NCBI GenBank assembly: GCA_014529385.2
Contig: CM043953.1
Span: 107,886,549 to 107,950,548, forward strand
DNA length: 64,000 bases
Origin: Adiantum capillus-veneris
Lineage: Eukaryota; Streptophyta; Polypodiopsida; Polypodiales; Pteridaceae
Reading direction: 5' to 3'
The notes under the pieces: model-generated
Database searches by the model: none
Told to the model about the DNA's origin: nothing
What the model saw: only the letters and a program-made list of their open reading frames with translations
In this document: positions 41,532 through 55,500 of the stretch, piece by piece
How positions within the stretch are numbered: the first letter of the stretch is position 1
Layout of the letters: every line of letters starts with the position of its first letter
Translations under genes and position numbers: made by a program

Positions 41532-41682
41532 CACAGAGATTTGGTGTAGCACAGGCGAAGTAGTCGTGTAGCTCCTTATTCAAAGAGTATAGAATAATGT
41601 GTTAATGATGGGTGTTAACAAGGGGATGGGTGGCGGACCATGTCCGATCGATCGCTCGATCATAGTGGCCTTTGTCCCAACA
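41462..41682 (-). repeat. Lone copia LTR with adjacent primer-site relic
   Basis: A 221-bp segment starts TGAAAGGAAT and ends GTCCCAACA. The organisation is the same as the element B LTR: a GA tract near the start (41481-41528, about 24 units), CAGCTCC/TAGCTCCTTATTC in the middle and GCC..GTCCCAACA at the end. On its left the minus strand reads TGGTATCAAAG, a worn initiator-Met primer site. It is therefore the 5' LTR of a minus-strand copia relative of B. The 3' LTR and coding region were not found; the sequence at about 41220-41448 is probably its leader. Confidence 0.7.
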
Positions 41683-42764
41683 CCCTTATCCATGATGAAG
41701 TCTTCGAGTATAGTTCTTCGGAGCAACGTGATTAGGAGGAGGCTCGAATGATGGAGAACAACCCTTTTGGTACTTTACCAAAAGTGAATGCAAGTTCCAT
41801 CTTGTCTCAACCTAATTGCAACATTAAACCGCTCGCACATCCTACATACTTCATTATGGAGAATCTTTTCAGATTCCCACATTAATCACCTCAAACCAAC
41901 TATTAAAAGTTAAATGAGGAAACATGTTTCGAACTCTGGCAGCCTGAGCAAAGTACAGAAATGCACGAAGTAACCATTAAACTAAGTTGTCGTCGGTGAT
42001 GCAACGCGCCCGATTTTAATATAAGAAAATAAACCACCCTGGGCCAATCTACTTCTGGTCATCGCCTCGGCCTGCTCGCGCGTCCCTTTTTCACTCCAGT
42101 GCGCATGGTGGTGATGCCCAACACGTGATGGCCACGGCCCACCATCCTTGCCTTCCCTTCAAAATGAAAGGGCAAGCCGCTGCATCAGTTATGATTCCCC
42201 TCTAAAATGATTTTTTGAAGATCGTAGAGGCACATATTGCATTGGACCCTAAAGATTGAGGAGGATTTTAAAAAACAAACCGGTGGTCATCTAGGAGCGG
42301 ATGATTGAAAGAAATATCCGATAACAAAAGCAAACGAAGTCTTTCAAAAAAGGATCGACGGTTTCATGAATCCAGATTGCTTTGTGACAATTCTCTTAAA
42401 TGAAATCACAACACTTGTGGAGTGTAAAATCTTTGTAGCATAATTGATCGTCTACTTTTCTTTGCAAAATCTCCAAAATGATATTAGGACAATGCTTTTT
42501 AATCACTCACACAAGCTTTTTATGAGCTTTTCAAAGCATGAAAAGTTCTCTAGATAACCTCATGGCAAAATATAACCAATCGACAAACTTTTTAGGAGTC
42601 TTGGGTATGGAAGTTTGACTGACCATCATGGAAGAAGAAACCACTTGTGCACGCTTGTAGGAGGCCTTGGGCCTACACTTAAAATAGATCCACGACATTG
42701 TTTAGCTTTTGATACCACTATGAAGCCCAAGAACTATGACAGGAAGCACCACAATGAGCACTCA
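41683..42764. other. no gene recognised
   Basis: Left flank of element H. A TTTTGATACCA motif near 42709 resembles an inverted initiator-Met primer site and may mark another truncated copia LTR cut by element H. Otherwise nothing is recognised. Confidence 0.35.
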
Positions 42765-42993
42765 TATTATCATATACATGTGGTAGTGATGTGTGTGAAC
42801 ACACTTAGGACTGTCCGGGCATTTTTTCCCTTAGTAGGAGGTTTTTCCCCTCGTGCATTGTATATACGCCCATCACTCTAGGGCTATCTTATCTTTCCAT
42901 TGAACACTAAGTAATACACTCTCTGTTGTGTGCCTTAAGCTTCCTTCGTCTTCTCAAAGCGGTGTGTGTTTTCTTGTAACCCTAATTCCAACA
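42765..42993 (+). repeat. Element H 5' LTR
   Basis: It begins TATTATCATATACATG, where the sister LTR has TGTTACC, so the TG end is mutated. It ends CTAATTCCAACA. About 90% similar to 50237-50464 by eye. Confidence 0.88.
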
Positions 42994-42994
42994 A

Positions 42995-43007
42995 TTGATA
43001 TCAGAGC
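42995..43007 (+). other. Element H primer-binding site
   Basis: TTGATATCAGAGC follows the 5' LTR and matches the initiator-Met site except at one base. Confidence 0.75.
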
Positions 43008-43324
43008 AGGTTGCGTCCTCTCGGGCTCACTTTCTTTGATTTCTGTGAGATTTGGCGAGCATCATCAGGTCGACAATTATTTTTGAATGAATCATAGAGC
43101 TCGGTTTGCTCAGATTTTTTTATTTGGGCTCATTTTGGCCTCCGTTTTCACTATAAGCAGTAGTGTGCAGACTATTTTACACTTTGTGTAGAATTTCTGT
43201 CAGTTGCATTTTCTGCATAACAGGTTCTTAAAGTCTTGTACGGTTTGTGCTATATAGCACGTAATGTTTTCACTTCATTTCTCCTCTTTTCAAACAATTT
43301 TCACATCAAGTGCAAACATTCATT

Positions 43325-44127
43325 ATGGCTGACAAGAACACAGATGTGTTCAAGATGTTTGTTGCTGAGGAAAGATTGGATGGGGACAATACCCTATGTG
43401 GGCTTACATGATGCAACATGTCCTTGTGTCAAAGGGCGTTTGGAACATTGTGCAGGGCGTTAATGTACGTCCTGGTTCTGAGGATGTAGGCGATGTTGAG
43501 GATGTTGCAGGTTTTGGTGGTAGAGTTGCTCATGCGAGAGCTGTTTTCCCTACAGCTGAGCAAGCTCGTTGGGATGTAAAGGATGTGCAGGCTCATGCAT
43601 TGATTGCATTGTCTGTGAAGCGCACTATTACTCCTTACATTCATTCAAAAAAATTTGCAAAACAGGCTTGGGATATTTTGGATGGTCTTTATGCAAGTCA
43701 CAATGAGGCAAAAACTCCATTGCTGCGTAAAGAGCTGGAGTCGAAGATTATGCGTGAGGCAGATGATATGGACACTTTCCTTGCAGGTGAGGTCATTTCA
43801 CACAGTTCCCTTGTGTAGACTGTTCTTGATGCCTTGCTAGATTCTTACCATACTTTTGCTAGTACTTGACTTATGACCCAAGGAAATCCTAAAGTTGTCA
43901 AGCTTGATGCATTATGCATATTGCTTTTGTAAGAGTCACTTTCCAAAAAAAACAAGCCTAGACAGTGTGCAGTTGAACATGCCTTTATTGTTGCTCAAAG
44001 AAAAGGTGGTAACAGTAATGTAGCCACTTCTTATGGTTCTTCTGCGAGTGGTAAATCACCTGTTCCTAATGCTTCTGCTGGCAGCAATTCGTCTGTGAAT
44101 TTTGGTGATAAGGGCAAAAAGAAGATG
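43325..44127 (+). pseudogene. Element H Gag
   Basis: The copia Gag starts at ATG 43325 (MADKNTDVFKMFVAEERLDG). A one-base shift at about 43388-43395 moves it to another frame, where MWAYMMQHVLVSKGVWNIV and KFAKQAWDILDGLYASHNEA continue, with KTPLLRKELESKIMREADDM after that. Further stops follow near 43816 and beyond. The end (GDKGKKKM) is cut at 44127 by the gypsy LTR, so the zinc knuckle is missing. Confidence 0.82.
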
Positions 44128-45474
<1,347 letters not shown>

Positions 45475-45878
45475 TTGGTACCAAAGCATTTGGTTTCTCT
45501 TTTCTTGCTTAAGAAGAGAGGTCCTTAAGTAGCCTATTAATGGTTGATTTTATTAATTATATTAGAATAAGTGGGATTGGGATCTATTATCGGTTTTGTT
45601 GAGCCCACTTGTGGGATATGGTGCACACTTCAGGAACTTTGGTCTTAATAATGGGATCTTTTTAGGCTTGCCTACGACTTTACCATTATTGAGCCATAAG
45701 AAATCCGAATCCCTCAAAAATCCTGCTATGTTAGACCCACTCTACTACTCGCTATAATTAACCAATTCGAGCCATGGGTATAGATACTTAAGTGCTGATT
45801 TCAAAGGCTAAGAGGAGTAGCAATTAAGGTTTTGAATTGCCAAAGAATACACTAAGTAAACACATAAGTATAATTAGC

Positions 45879-47310
45879 ATGGCTGACAATAACCAAGAGA
45901 GTAGAATGAACATTGATTTTGCACATGAAGGTGCTAATGATGATGCCCCCATGTTTATCAATTATCTTGTTACTAGGTTGTAGCAAGCTATGGGCAACCC
46001 TGCTTTGCAAGCCGAAGTTACTCAACAACTTCGTGCTTATGGGATTTCCCTTCCTCTCCAAGAGGAGAGAGAGCTTAGGAGGCCTCTTGATGAGAACCCC
46101 AAAAGAAGACTCTCTCCCATACGAGAGGAGGAATCCAAATAACAAGAAAGTAATGAATCCCTAAGTTCCTCTGAAGATGTGGCTCCACGAAGACGGCGGT
46201 CTAGACGGTCGCCAACTCCTCCCAAGAGGAGACGGACAACACTTAGTCCTTCTCCTCGCCACTCCGAAAGGTAAGAGAGGAAACAAAGGAAGAAAAGGGC
46301 AAGATAGAGATCACCTTCTTCTCCTTCTTAATCACCTTCCTCTCTTCCGATGAAAGCTATGGCTATTCTCCTAGAGGATACAAAGAGGGAGGACATCACA
46401 AATCTTACCTGCATAGGGAAGGTCACAAAAGCTCAAGAAGTTCAAAGAGGGAAGAAAGAGTATCTCTTTTCTCACCTATGATGGCACCTTTGGTGCCACC
46501 GACAAAGTATTGGCCTTCATCCAGCAATTTGATGCGGCCTTTGGAGACGAGGGCTTCACGGAGTCGTCCAAGGTACACCATGTAGCTATGCACTTCCAGA
46601 AATCGGCTCGTCAATGGTGGGCTAGCCTTCGTGGCAATGGCAAAGCCCCAAAGACATGGAAAATTCTCCAAGTTTCCATCATGAAGCAATTCCTTGTTGC
46701 AAGCGATGCAAAGGACAAAGTACTTACCGAATGGCGCAGTTTGAAACTTCTCTTCCACGAGTCTATTCACAAATTTGTGGACAAGTTTTGGGATTTATAT
46801 CTCAAGGCTATTGTCTTCCAAAAGATAGACTTTGCGGAGCAAAAGCAACAATTTTGTGTGGGATTACCTGAAGAAATGGCTGAGTATGTCAACTCCCAAC
46901 GGTCTGGCTATATCACTGAAGTAATCCACCACACCATGGTTGCTTCCCGCGTCAATTTCCAACAAGGGGTTAGACGGAATGTCAAGCCCATGGAAAACAA
47001 AGACAAAAGTGATGCAAAGGGAAAAACCAATGCCCAAAATTCTTCCTAAGGAAATTCCAATAACAACAACAACAAAAATCGGTCCAAGGAGAAGGGAGTT
47101 TACAAAGGTAAAAATAAACTCTCTCCTGAAGAGCTTGAAGCTTTTTGCAAGGACCATAAATGTTTTAAATGTGGGGAGCAAGGACATGGCTATCGTTCTT
47201 GCCCCAAGAGAAATGCCCATAGTGAGACTCCTAGAGCTTCCACCATCGAAGGTCCAAAGAGGATGCTCATTGCAAAGGATCACCTCTCTCCTATGCTTGG
47301 GAAAAGGTAA
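45879..47310 (+). pseudogene. Chromovirus fragment Gag
   Basis: It starts MADNNQESRMNIDFAHEGAN at 45879 and aligns with Gag of element I. Several stops and shifts lie between 45980 and 46440. A clean stretch at 46510-47049 has [39 protein letters not shown] and VNSQRSGYITEVIHHTM. The zinc knuckle [14 protein letters not shown] lies near 47163-47205 in a shifted frame. Confidence 0.82.
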
Positions 47311-48579
47311 GGGAACATGATTCCTTCATCTTGTTTGACCCTGGATCTACTCACAACTTCATATCAACGGAGTTGGCCACCAAGTTAGAAATTTAAGCTT
47401 TTGAGATGGGAGATATTGTAACTGCTGACACAACTTTCAAGGGACAGCAAGCCTCCGTTACTCCCTTGATTGCGAAGTTGAGGCTTCATGTCCAAAACTA
47501 TGTCAACAAAAAGGACTTTTCCATCTCTCTCTCCAACATGAGGATGTTATCTTAGGGGCACCATGGTTCAACCGCATGGCTACCAACATGAAGTTCCTTG
47601 AAAGGAGAATCTGCTTCACCGACAGGGGAAAGAGCATGTATATAGATGCTAGTGAGTCTGGTCGAACTATACCACTTGTAAATTCATCTGCTTTTGATAA
47701 GTCAATGAAGAGCTCAGTTTCCGTATACGTGATTTTTATCAAAGAGTCCCTAAAAGGTCCTAATGTTTCATCAAATGTAAATGGTAGGAATCAAGAAGAG
47801 TTAGACTTGTCTAATTTTCTAAAAGGATTCCAAGTGTTCATTGATGATATCCCTATGGACTTACCTCCAAAACGAGGGGATGATGACCATTGAATTCAGC
47901 TCCTACTAGGAAGCTCACCGCCTAACAAGCCTCCTTATCGAATTTCCCAAGCTCAACAAGAGGAGATCATGAGGCAAGTACAAGAATTGGTAGACAAAGG
48001 GATGGTGAGGCCTAGCTCTTCTCCCTTTTGTTCTCCAATCATTTTAGTGCAAAAGAAAGATGGTACATACCGTATGTGTGTGGAATATCGAGCACTAAAC
48101 CATATCACTATCAAAAACAGATTTCTCATGCCTTGGGTAGAAGATCTGTTTGATAAGCTACAAGGATCCACCTACTTCAGTAGGATTGACCTTAAAAGTG
48201 GCTATCATCAAATAAGGATAGTGGATGAAGATATCCTAAAGATGCATTTCGTACAACGTTGGTCTTTATGAATATCGTCATGCCTTTGGCTTGACCAATG
48301 CACCAGCCACATTCAACCATTTCATGGAGAAAATATTTAGACCCTACCGCAAGTTCATTGGAGTGTTCTTTTGATGATATCATCATCTACTTCAAGTCCT
48401 TGGAGGCACACAAGCAACATCTCCAATTGATTTTTTAAGCATTGAGGGAGAACAAGCTTTTTCTCAACCAAAAGAAGAGCAAATTTTTCCTTCAAGAGAT
48501 TCAATACTTACGTCATATTATCTCTCAACATGGTATCCATATGGATGCATCAAAGTTAGAGGTAATAAAAGCATGGCCA
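47311..48579 (+). pseudogene. Chromovirus fragment protease and partial reverse transcriptase
   Basis: The protease segment [12 protein letters not shown] appears near 47330. GAPWFNRMATNMKFLERRI follows. The reverse transcriptase begins near 47890 with [37 protein letters not shown] and [20 protein letters not shown]. Shifts at about 48245-48290 and 48365 disrupt the catalytic region. Coding is cut at about 48579. Confidence 0.82.
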
Positions 48580-50159
48580 GATTGTTATGCTTTGGCTGTG
48601 TCTAGCTTATGTGATGTTGAGTAACCTCTGTCTTTTGATGAAGCACAAAATTCGGAAAATTGGATGGCTTCCATGCAATTTGAATATGATGCACTTATAG
48701 AAAATGACACATTGACTTTATGTGATTTGCCTCCTGGAAAAAAGGCCATTGGTACAAAGTGGGTTTACAAGTTGAAACACAAGCCTGATGGTGAGATTGA
48801 TTGCTATAAGGCTCGACTTGTTGCAAAGGGTTATGCACAGCAAAAAGGCATAGATTATGAAGAGACTTTTGCTCCCACTTATCTTATGAACACTGCATTT
48901 TCTATGTGCATTGAAAAATCATTTTGGTTGGGATGTACATCAGCCATACATTGTTACTGCTTTCTTGAATGGTGAAATATTTAAGGAAGTTTATGCAACG
49001 CAACCTCTCGGTTTTGTCAAGAAAGGACAAGAGGATAAAGTGTGCAGATGAAAGAAAGCTTTGTATGGGTTGAAGCAATCTCCTCGTGCTTGGTATGAGA
49101 AAGCTAACAACTCATTTGGTCAAATGAGTCTTTCATAACAGTCCAACAGAAAGCACATTGTATGTAAAGCATGAGGGTGATGTACTTCTCATTGTGGTTC
49201 TTTATGTGGATGATTTGCTGATCACTGGACCAAAGGAGAGACATATTTCTGAATTTAAGGCTGATTTAAATGCTACTTTCAAGATAAAAGATTTGGGGCT
49301 GGTACATCATTCCTTGGGTATACAATTTAAGCAGTGTGATGGTGGTATTTCCTTGTGTCAGACAAGTTACATAGAGACATTGCTATGCAACTTTGGACGT
49401 AAGGATTGCAAACCTATTGCCACTCCCATGGAACCACGCTTGAAATTGAGTCTTCATGATGTTGGTGATTCTTCTGATGTCACTCTTTACCAAATTGTTG
49501 TTGGATGCCTCATTTATGTATGCAACATGAGGCCGGATATTCAGTTTGCAGTCTCACATGTCAGTAGATTCATGCATAGCCCAGGGTCTAAGAATTGGAA
49601 GACTGTCAAGAGGATCTTTCGCTACTTGAGTGGCACATTACATCTTGGTTTGTTTTATCCCAAGAGGGGATCATTGCAGCCATATTTACATGCTTTTTCG
49701 GACTCAGACTGGGTTGGTTGTTTTGACACAGTAGTGTCCACAAGTGGTTTTTGTTTCATGCTTGGCAGCTCATGCATATCATGGTTGAGCAAGAAGCAAC
49801 CTACAGTGGCCACTTCCAATTGTGAGGCTGAGTACAGGGCAGTCTTCACAACTATGATTGAGTGTGTATGGCTCACACGCCTTATGGATAATTTGGGTGC
49901 TGGACACAACATTGCCAACACTATATACACTAACAGTCAGAGCACATTGGCAGTTGTAAGGAACCCAATTTTATATGCTCGCACAAAGTAGATTGAGATG
50001 CATTACCACTATGTCACGGAGAGGCTCTCAGCAGGAGAGATCAGCTTGGCTTATGTGCCAACACATGACAACCTTGTAGATCTTTTCACAAAGGCATTGT
50101 CTCGTGATAAGTTTGAAGCTTTTCACAAAGCTTTGGGCTTACTCCCCTTTGTGGGCTGA
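48580..50159 (+). pseudogene. Element H reverse transcriptase and RNase H
   Basis: Copia reading begins abruptly at DCYALAVSSLCDVE. It continues ENWMASMQFEYDALIENDT, WVYKLKHKPDGEIDCYKARL and VAKGYAQQKGIDYEETFAPT. After shifts near 48880-49150, the longest piece (49158-49991) holds VLYVDDLLITGP, RPDIQFAVSHVSRFMHSP, AFSDSDWVGCFDTVVSTSGF, NCEAEYRAVF and IYTNSQSTLAVVRNP. A TAG at 49989 replaces a Gln codon; IEMHYHYVTERLSAGE and DNLVDLFTKAL follow to the end. Confidence 0.87.
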
Positions 50160-50236
50160 TCATGTCCTCAGGGCATGGCGCTTCCCTATACTCTATGTGC
50201 CAGCCCTCGTTCACCACATCACTCCTAGGGGGGATT

Positions 50237-50464
50237 TGTTACCATATACATGTGCTAGTGATGTGTGTGAACACAGTTAGGAATACCGGGGCATTTTTTC
50301 CCTCACTAGGAGGTTTTTGCCCCCGTGCATTGTATATACGCCCATCACTCTGGGGCTATCTTATCTTCCATTGCACACTGAGTAATACACTCTTTGTTGT
50401 GTGCCTTGAGCTTCCTTCGTCTTCTCCAAACTGTGTGTGTTTTCTTGCAACCCTAATTCCAACA
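50237..50464 (+). repeat. Element H 3' LTR
   Basis: It starts TGTTACCATATACATG and ends CTAATTCCAACA, preceded by a polypurine tract. Confidence 0.9.
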
Positions 50465-50474
50465 ACTTGCTCTC

Positions 50475-50550
<76 letters not shown>
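50465..50550. repeat. (CT)n microsatellite left of element I
   Basis: About 40 CT units with one GC interruption (near 50487) run directly into the left LTR of element I. Confidence 0.95.
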
Positions 50551-50558
<8 letters not shown>

Positions 50559-52142
50559 TAATCAATATCTAATTCTCCTAAATGATTTTCTCATATTAAA
50601 CTGATCATTTAATGTGGGGAAGGCCAGGGGAGAAAAAGCTAGAATATTGGTTAAGCTAGCAGACCGGCCACAGTAGGGATCCAAAGGAGGGAAAATAGGG
50701 ATCCAAAGGGGGGGCCATCTTCAAAAGAGCCATGTGAAACAATGGGCTAAAAAGACCCTAAGGTTCAGCCCATTAAGACTTCCAAAATGCTAAGGTTCCA
50801 AAATTCAAAGGTTGTGTCCAAAGGTCAAATCTAGGGAAAATTGGATGCTTAGTGTGTACAAAAGTCTTCTTCAAAGCCTACAAAGTAGGGGGCGAGACCA
50901 TTTAGTAGGGGATGAGAGAGAAAGCCACACACACACACACACAGGCTCCCTTTACACAAAGGGAATTAGGGACACATGTCAGCTCCCTAGGCCAGATGCC
51001 CACAAGGTGTGCCCAATTCCTATTGGAAGACCCTTGAAGTGGACCAATGAGAATTAAGCTAGAGTAAATCTAGTTTAATTAATTTAAAAACATTTAATAA
51101 AAGAAACCAATGAGAATTAAGTCTCCTAGAAGACTATTGGGCAGTCTCCCAAGGGGTCCAATGAGCATTCAGGAGCCCAATGGCTTGCCTGATTCCTATT
51201 GGCCAGGAGGCAAAGGGGTCCAATGAGAGTTTAGTTTAATTATTTAATTACCTAAAGCTCTCACAAAAGGGGAAAGGGGGACACATGTCAGAAGGCTATC
51301 ACTTATGCTGCTTAACACCCATTGGCTTGACTTGGGGAGGTCCAATGAGGTAAAAGCCAGACCAATTTAGCAGGAAGGGCTCGCCCAAGAGAGAGGGGGG
51401 GCTGATTTTTTCTTGGTATTGACACACACACACACACTCACACTTGACCATGTGTGAAGAAAGAATACTCTATCTCCTCCCAAGCTTTAATGGAGAACTC
51501 ATCACCTACTCCAAGCTTGTGAGATAGAAGCCTACATCAACACTCTCTTGGCATGTGGATGCAAATCCAACCAAGAGACAAGCTTCAATGCATGGTCATC
51601 TCCTCTACCAAGCTAATTACTAAGCTAAGCCATGCTACTTATGAGTGATTATGTGAGGAGATGTACATCTTTCTCGTAAGATACTCCTTCTTCCTCTCAA
51701 TCTACTCTCATACCCTGCTAGCTCTCACCATCTTCGAAGGTGTGTGAGGTCTTGGGTCTGAGAACAGGGATAATTCAAGTCGTGTTTGTTAAGTGTTTTG
51801 CTTAGTGCATGAAGTTTCCATCTTCATTGCACTAGCTAGTCTTGAAGGAACACAAAGAATTGTATTGTACAATGTCTCTCTTGATGGGAGAAACCATAAT
51901 ACAAATCCTTTTGGAGGGGGGACCGGCTCCATGAAAATCCGGTCCTCAACTGTTGTCAATAGCTTAATTTCTCTCTCTTTTGAAAGTATTGTCGATGCTA
52001 TCTAACTAGGTGTTATGCTTTTTGTTGCTCTCTCCACCCAAGCACTCTTGTAATTCTCATTAGGAATCTATTCTAATGAAATGCCCACTATGTTCATGCT
52101 AATTTCCGCTACACACAAGTTAATAGGCCATTAAATGTTACA
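50551..52142 (+). repeat. Element I 5' LTR
   Basis: The inner end TTACA is intact. The outer end should read TGTCATAATA but reads TCTCATAATA, merging with the CT tract. Confidence 0.9.
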
Positions 52143-52143
52143 T

Positions 52144-52155
52144 TGGTATCAAAGC
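52144..52155 (+). other. Element I primer-binding site
   Basis: TGGTATCAAAGC, one mismatch to the initiator-Met complement, two bases after the LTR's CA end at 52142. The leader from here to 52559 is otherwise untranslated. Confidence 0.8.
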
Positions 52156-52559
52156 TCAAGGTTTCTCTTTTCTTGCTCAAGAAGGGAGGTCCTCAAGCTA
52201 GCTACAAATGGTTGGTATTATGAATTGCCTGTGAGTAAGTAGAATAGGGATTTTTCAGCCTTGCAGTGCGCCTGCCTTCGTGCAGTTAACGGGGCATCAC
52301 TGTCGAGAGCTATGGTCTTAATAGTGGAGTCCTACGGGTCTTGCCTACGGCTTAACCACTATTGAGCTATTAGAAGCTTGACAGGAGCCGGTGCTGTTTT
52401 GGTGTTGAAAGACCCTCTCTTCTATTCCTTGCAATTAATGGTATTCGAGCCGCGGGTACAGTAGCTTGAGTGCTTTTTCTAAAGGGGTAAAGAGGAGTAG
52501 CAACTAGGGCTTGAAGTGCCAAAGTACACCTAAAAAGTTTACACCTAAAAGTTGTTAGA

Positions 52560-55500
52560 ATGGCTGACAATAGTAAAGAAAGTGAAATTAATGTTGATAA
52601 CTTTGATTTTGTTCATGAGCAAGCTACTAATGATGCTTCAATGCTTGTTAACTATCTTGTTTCTAGGCTTCAACAAGCCATGGGCAATCCATCTCTCCAA
52701 AGTGAAGTGCAACTGCAGCTCCGTGCTCACGGGATTCTCCAAGCTCATCACCATGATGAGACAACACCTAGGAAGCCTCCTTGTAAGACTACCAAAAGAG
52801 GTCTCTCTCCGATTTGGGAAGAACAAGAGAATCCATATGAAGGGCTCAAGAATTTACTTCTTGATGATGCAACTCCTTCCCAAAGGAGAACTCAAGAGCC
52901 TCCACCGAAGGAACGAGAAAGAAGCGAGTCTCCTGCCACCTCGACGGAGATGGCTCCACGAAGACGGCGGGCTAAACGCTCTCCATCACCATCAAAGCGG
53001 AGAAGACCATCACACTCTTCTCCACGCCATAATTCAAAGAGGGATGATAAAAAGCAAGAGAAGAAAAAGGCGAGAAAGAGGACACCCTCTTCTCCATCTT
53101 CTTCATCCTCTTCCTCTTATGAAAGCTATGGTGAAGACGACAAAGATCAAGACAAGAAAAAGGCGAGAAAGAGGTCACCCTCTTCTCCACCTTCTTCAAA
53201 TTCTTCACCTTCTGAAGAAAGTGATGGTGCAACCTTTGAACCATCAAAAATAAGAGGCCATAGGAAATCCTATGCCGCATGGAAGAGGTCGTCCAAGTTG
53301 AAGAAATTCAAAGAGGGAGGGAAGAGCATCTCTTTCCTTACCTATGATGGTACCTTTGGTGCTACGGACAAAGTCTTGGCCTTTATCCAACAATTCGATG
53401 CGGCGTTTGGAGATGAGGGCTTCACGAAGTCCTCTAAGCTACGCCATGTAGCTATGCACTTTCAAAAGTCCACCAGACAATGGTGGTCTAGCCTACGAGC
53501 CAACGGTGAAGCTCCACGAACATGGAAAGCTTTAAGAGCTTCCATTATGAAGCAGTTTTTGGCCACCGATGCCAAAAACAAAGTACTCACCGAATGGCGA
53601 AGCTTAAAGCTCTCTCCCAATGAATCTATCCACAAATATGTAGACAAGTTTTGGGACCTACAACTCAAAGCCACTGTCTTCAAAAATTTGGATTTTGGAG
53701 AGCAAAAGCAACAATTTTGTGCGGGCTTAACCGAAGAAATGGCGGAGTATGTCAACTCCCAAAGACCACGTACCATATCGGTGGTAATACACCACACTAT
53801 GGTCGCCTCTCGAATCAATTTCCAAATGGGGGCAAAAAGAAATAATAAACCCCCGGAAAACAAGGGTTCCAATGAGCCTAAGGGGAAGGACAATGTCCAA
53901 AAGTCTCCTAAGGGCAACTCCAACAAAGCTAAAGAGAAGGGAATTTACAAAGGTAAGAATAAACTCTCTCCTGAAGAGCTTGAGCGTTATCGTAAGGATA
54001 ACCGGTGTTTCAAGTGCGGCGAACAAGGGCATGCGTACCACGCTTGTCCCCAAAAGAACAACCGCCAAGATCCTCCTAGAGCTTCCTTGGTTGAAATCCA
54101 AGAGGAGGAGACTCACCAAACTCACCACAAAGGATCTCCTCTATGCCATGCTTGGGGAAAGGTAAGAGAACATGATGCTTTTATTCTCTTTGACCCTGGT
54201 TCTACTCACAATTTTATATCTATAAAGTTGGCCACCAAGCTAGGAATACAATCCTACGAGATGGGAGATGTCCTACCCGCAGACAGTGCCTTCAAGGGGC
54301 AAGAAGCTTCAGTCACTCCCTTAATCGGGAAATTGAGGCTTCATGTCCAAGGCTATGTGGACAAAGAAGACTTCTTTATCTCTCCTCTCAAGCATGAGGA
54401 TGTAATCCTAGGGGCACCATGGTTTGATCGCCTGGCTGCCGATGTTAAATTTCCTGAAAGGAGAATCTCCTTTAAGTTCAGGGAAAAAGACATGTATATA
54501 GATGCTAAGGAAATGGGTAACACCATCCCCATTGTACATACACCAACTTTCAACAAGTCAATAAAGAGCTCTATTTCCGTGTACATGATTTTTGTTAAAG
54601 ACTCTCAAAATGAACCTAATGATTTAGCAAAAGAAAATAAAAGCAACCAAAAGGAATTAGAGTTATCCAATTTTCTCAAGGGGTTTCAAGATGTTTTTAT
54701 TGACGACATCCCTTGTGAGCTACCTCCTAAACGAGGTAATGATGACCATGCAATTGAACTTCTTCCAGGAAGTTCACCGCCTAATAAACCTCCTTATAGA
54801 GTTTCTCAAGCTCAACAAGAGGAGATTATGCGGCAAATGCATGAGTTAGTTGAGAAGGGCATGGTTAGGCCTAGCTCATCTCCATTTTGCTCACCTGTGC
54901 TATTAGTGCAAAAGAAAGACGGCAAATATCGTATGTGTGTCGACTATAGAGCACTAAATAGGATCACTATCAAGAATAGGTTTCCCGTTCCACGGGTAGA
55001 AGACCTATTTGATAAGCTACAAGGATCGACCTACTTCAGTAGGATTGACCTAAAGAGTGGCTATCATCAAATAAGGATAGTTGATCAAGACATTGTAAAG
55101 ACCGCGTTTCGCACTACATTTGGTCTTTACGAATACATTGTCATGCCTTTTGGCTTGACCAATGCACCAGCCACATTCAACCGCTTGATGGAGAAGCTGT
55201 TTAGGCCTCATCGAACCTTCACTGGAGTGTTCTTTGATGATACTATCATCTAATCTAATTCATTGGAGGAACACAAGCAACACCTCCAGGTAATATTTCA
55301 AGTTTTAAGACAGAATAAACTTTATGTTAATCGAAAGAAAAGTGATTTTTTCTTGCAAGAGATTCAGTATTTAGGTCACATTATCTCTTAAGATGGCATC
55401 CAAATGGATCCATCCAAGTTAGAGGTAATAAAAGGATGGCCTAAACCAAGGAATCTTCATGAACTAAGAAGCTTTATAGGTATGTGTGCATACTATAGAC

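Noticed and set aside
42707-42760. Inverted TTGATACCA as the start of another copia LTR
   Set aside because: Only about 45 bases of possible LTR remain before element H, with nothing to compare them with.
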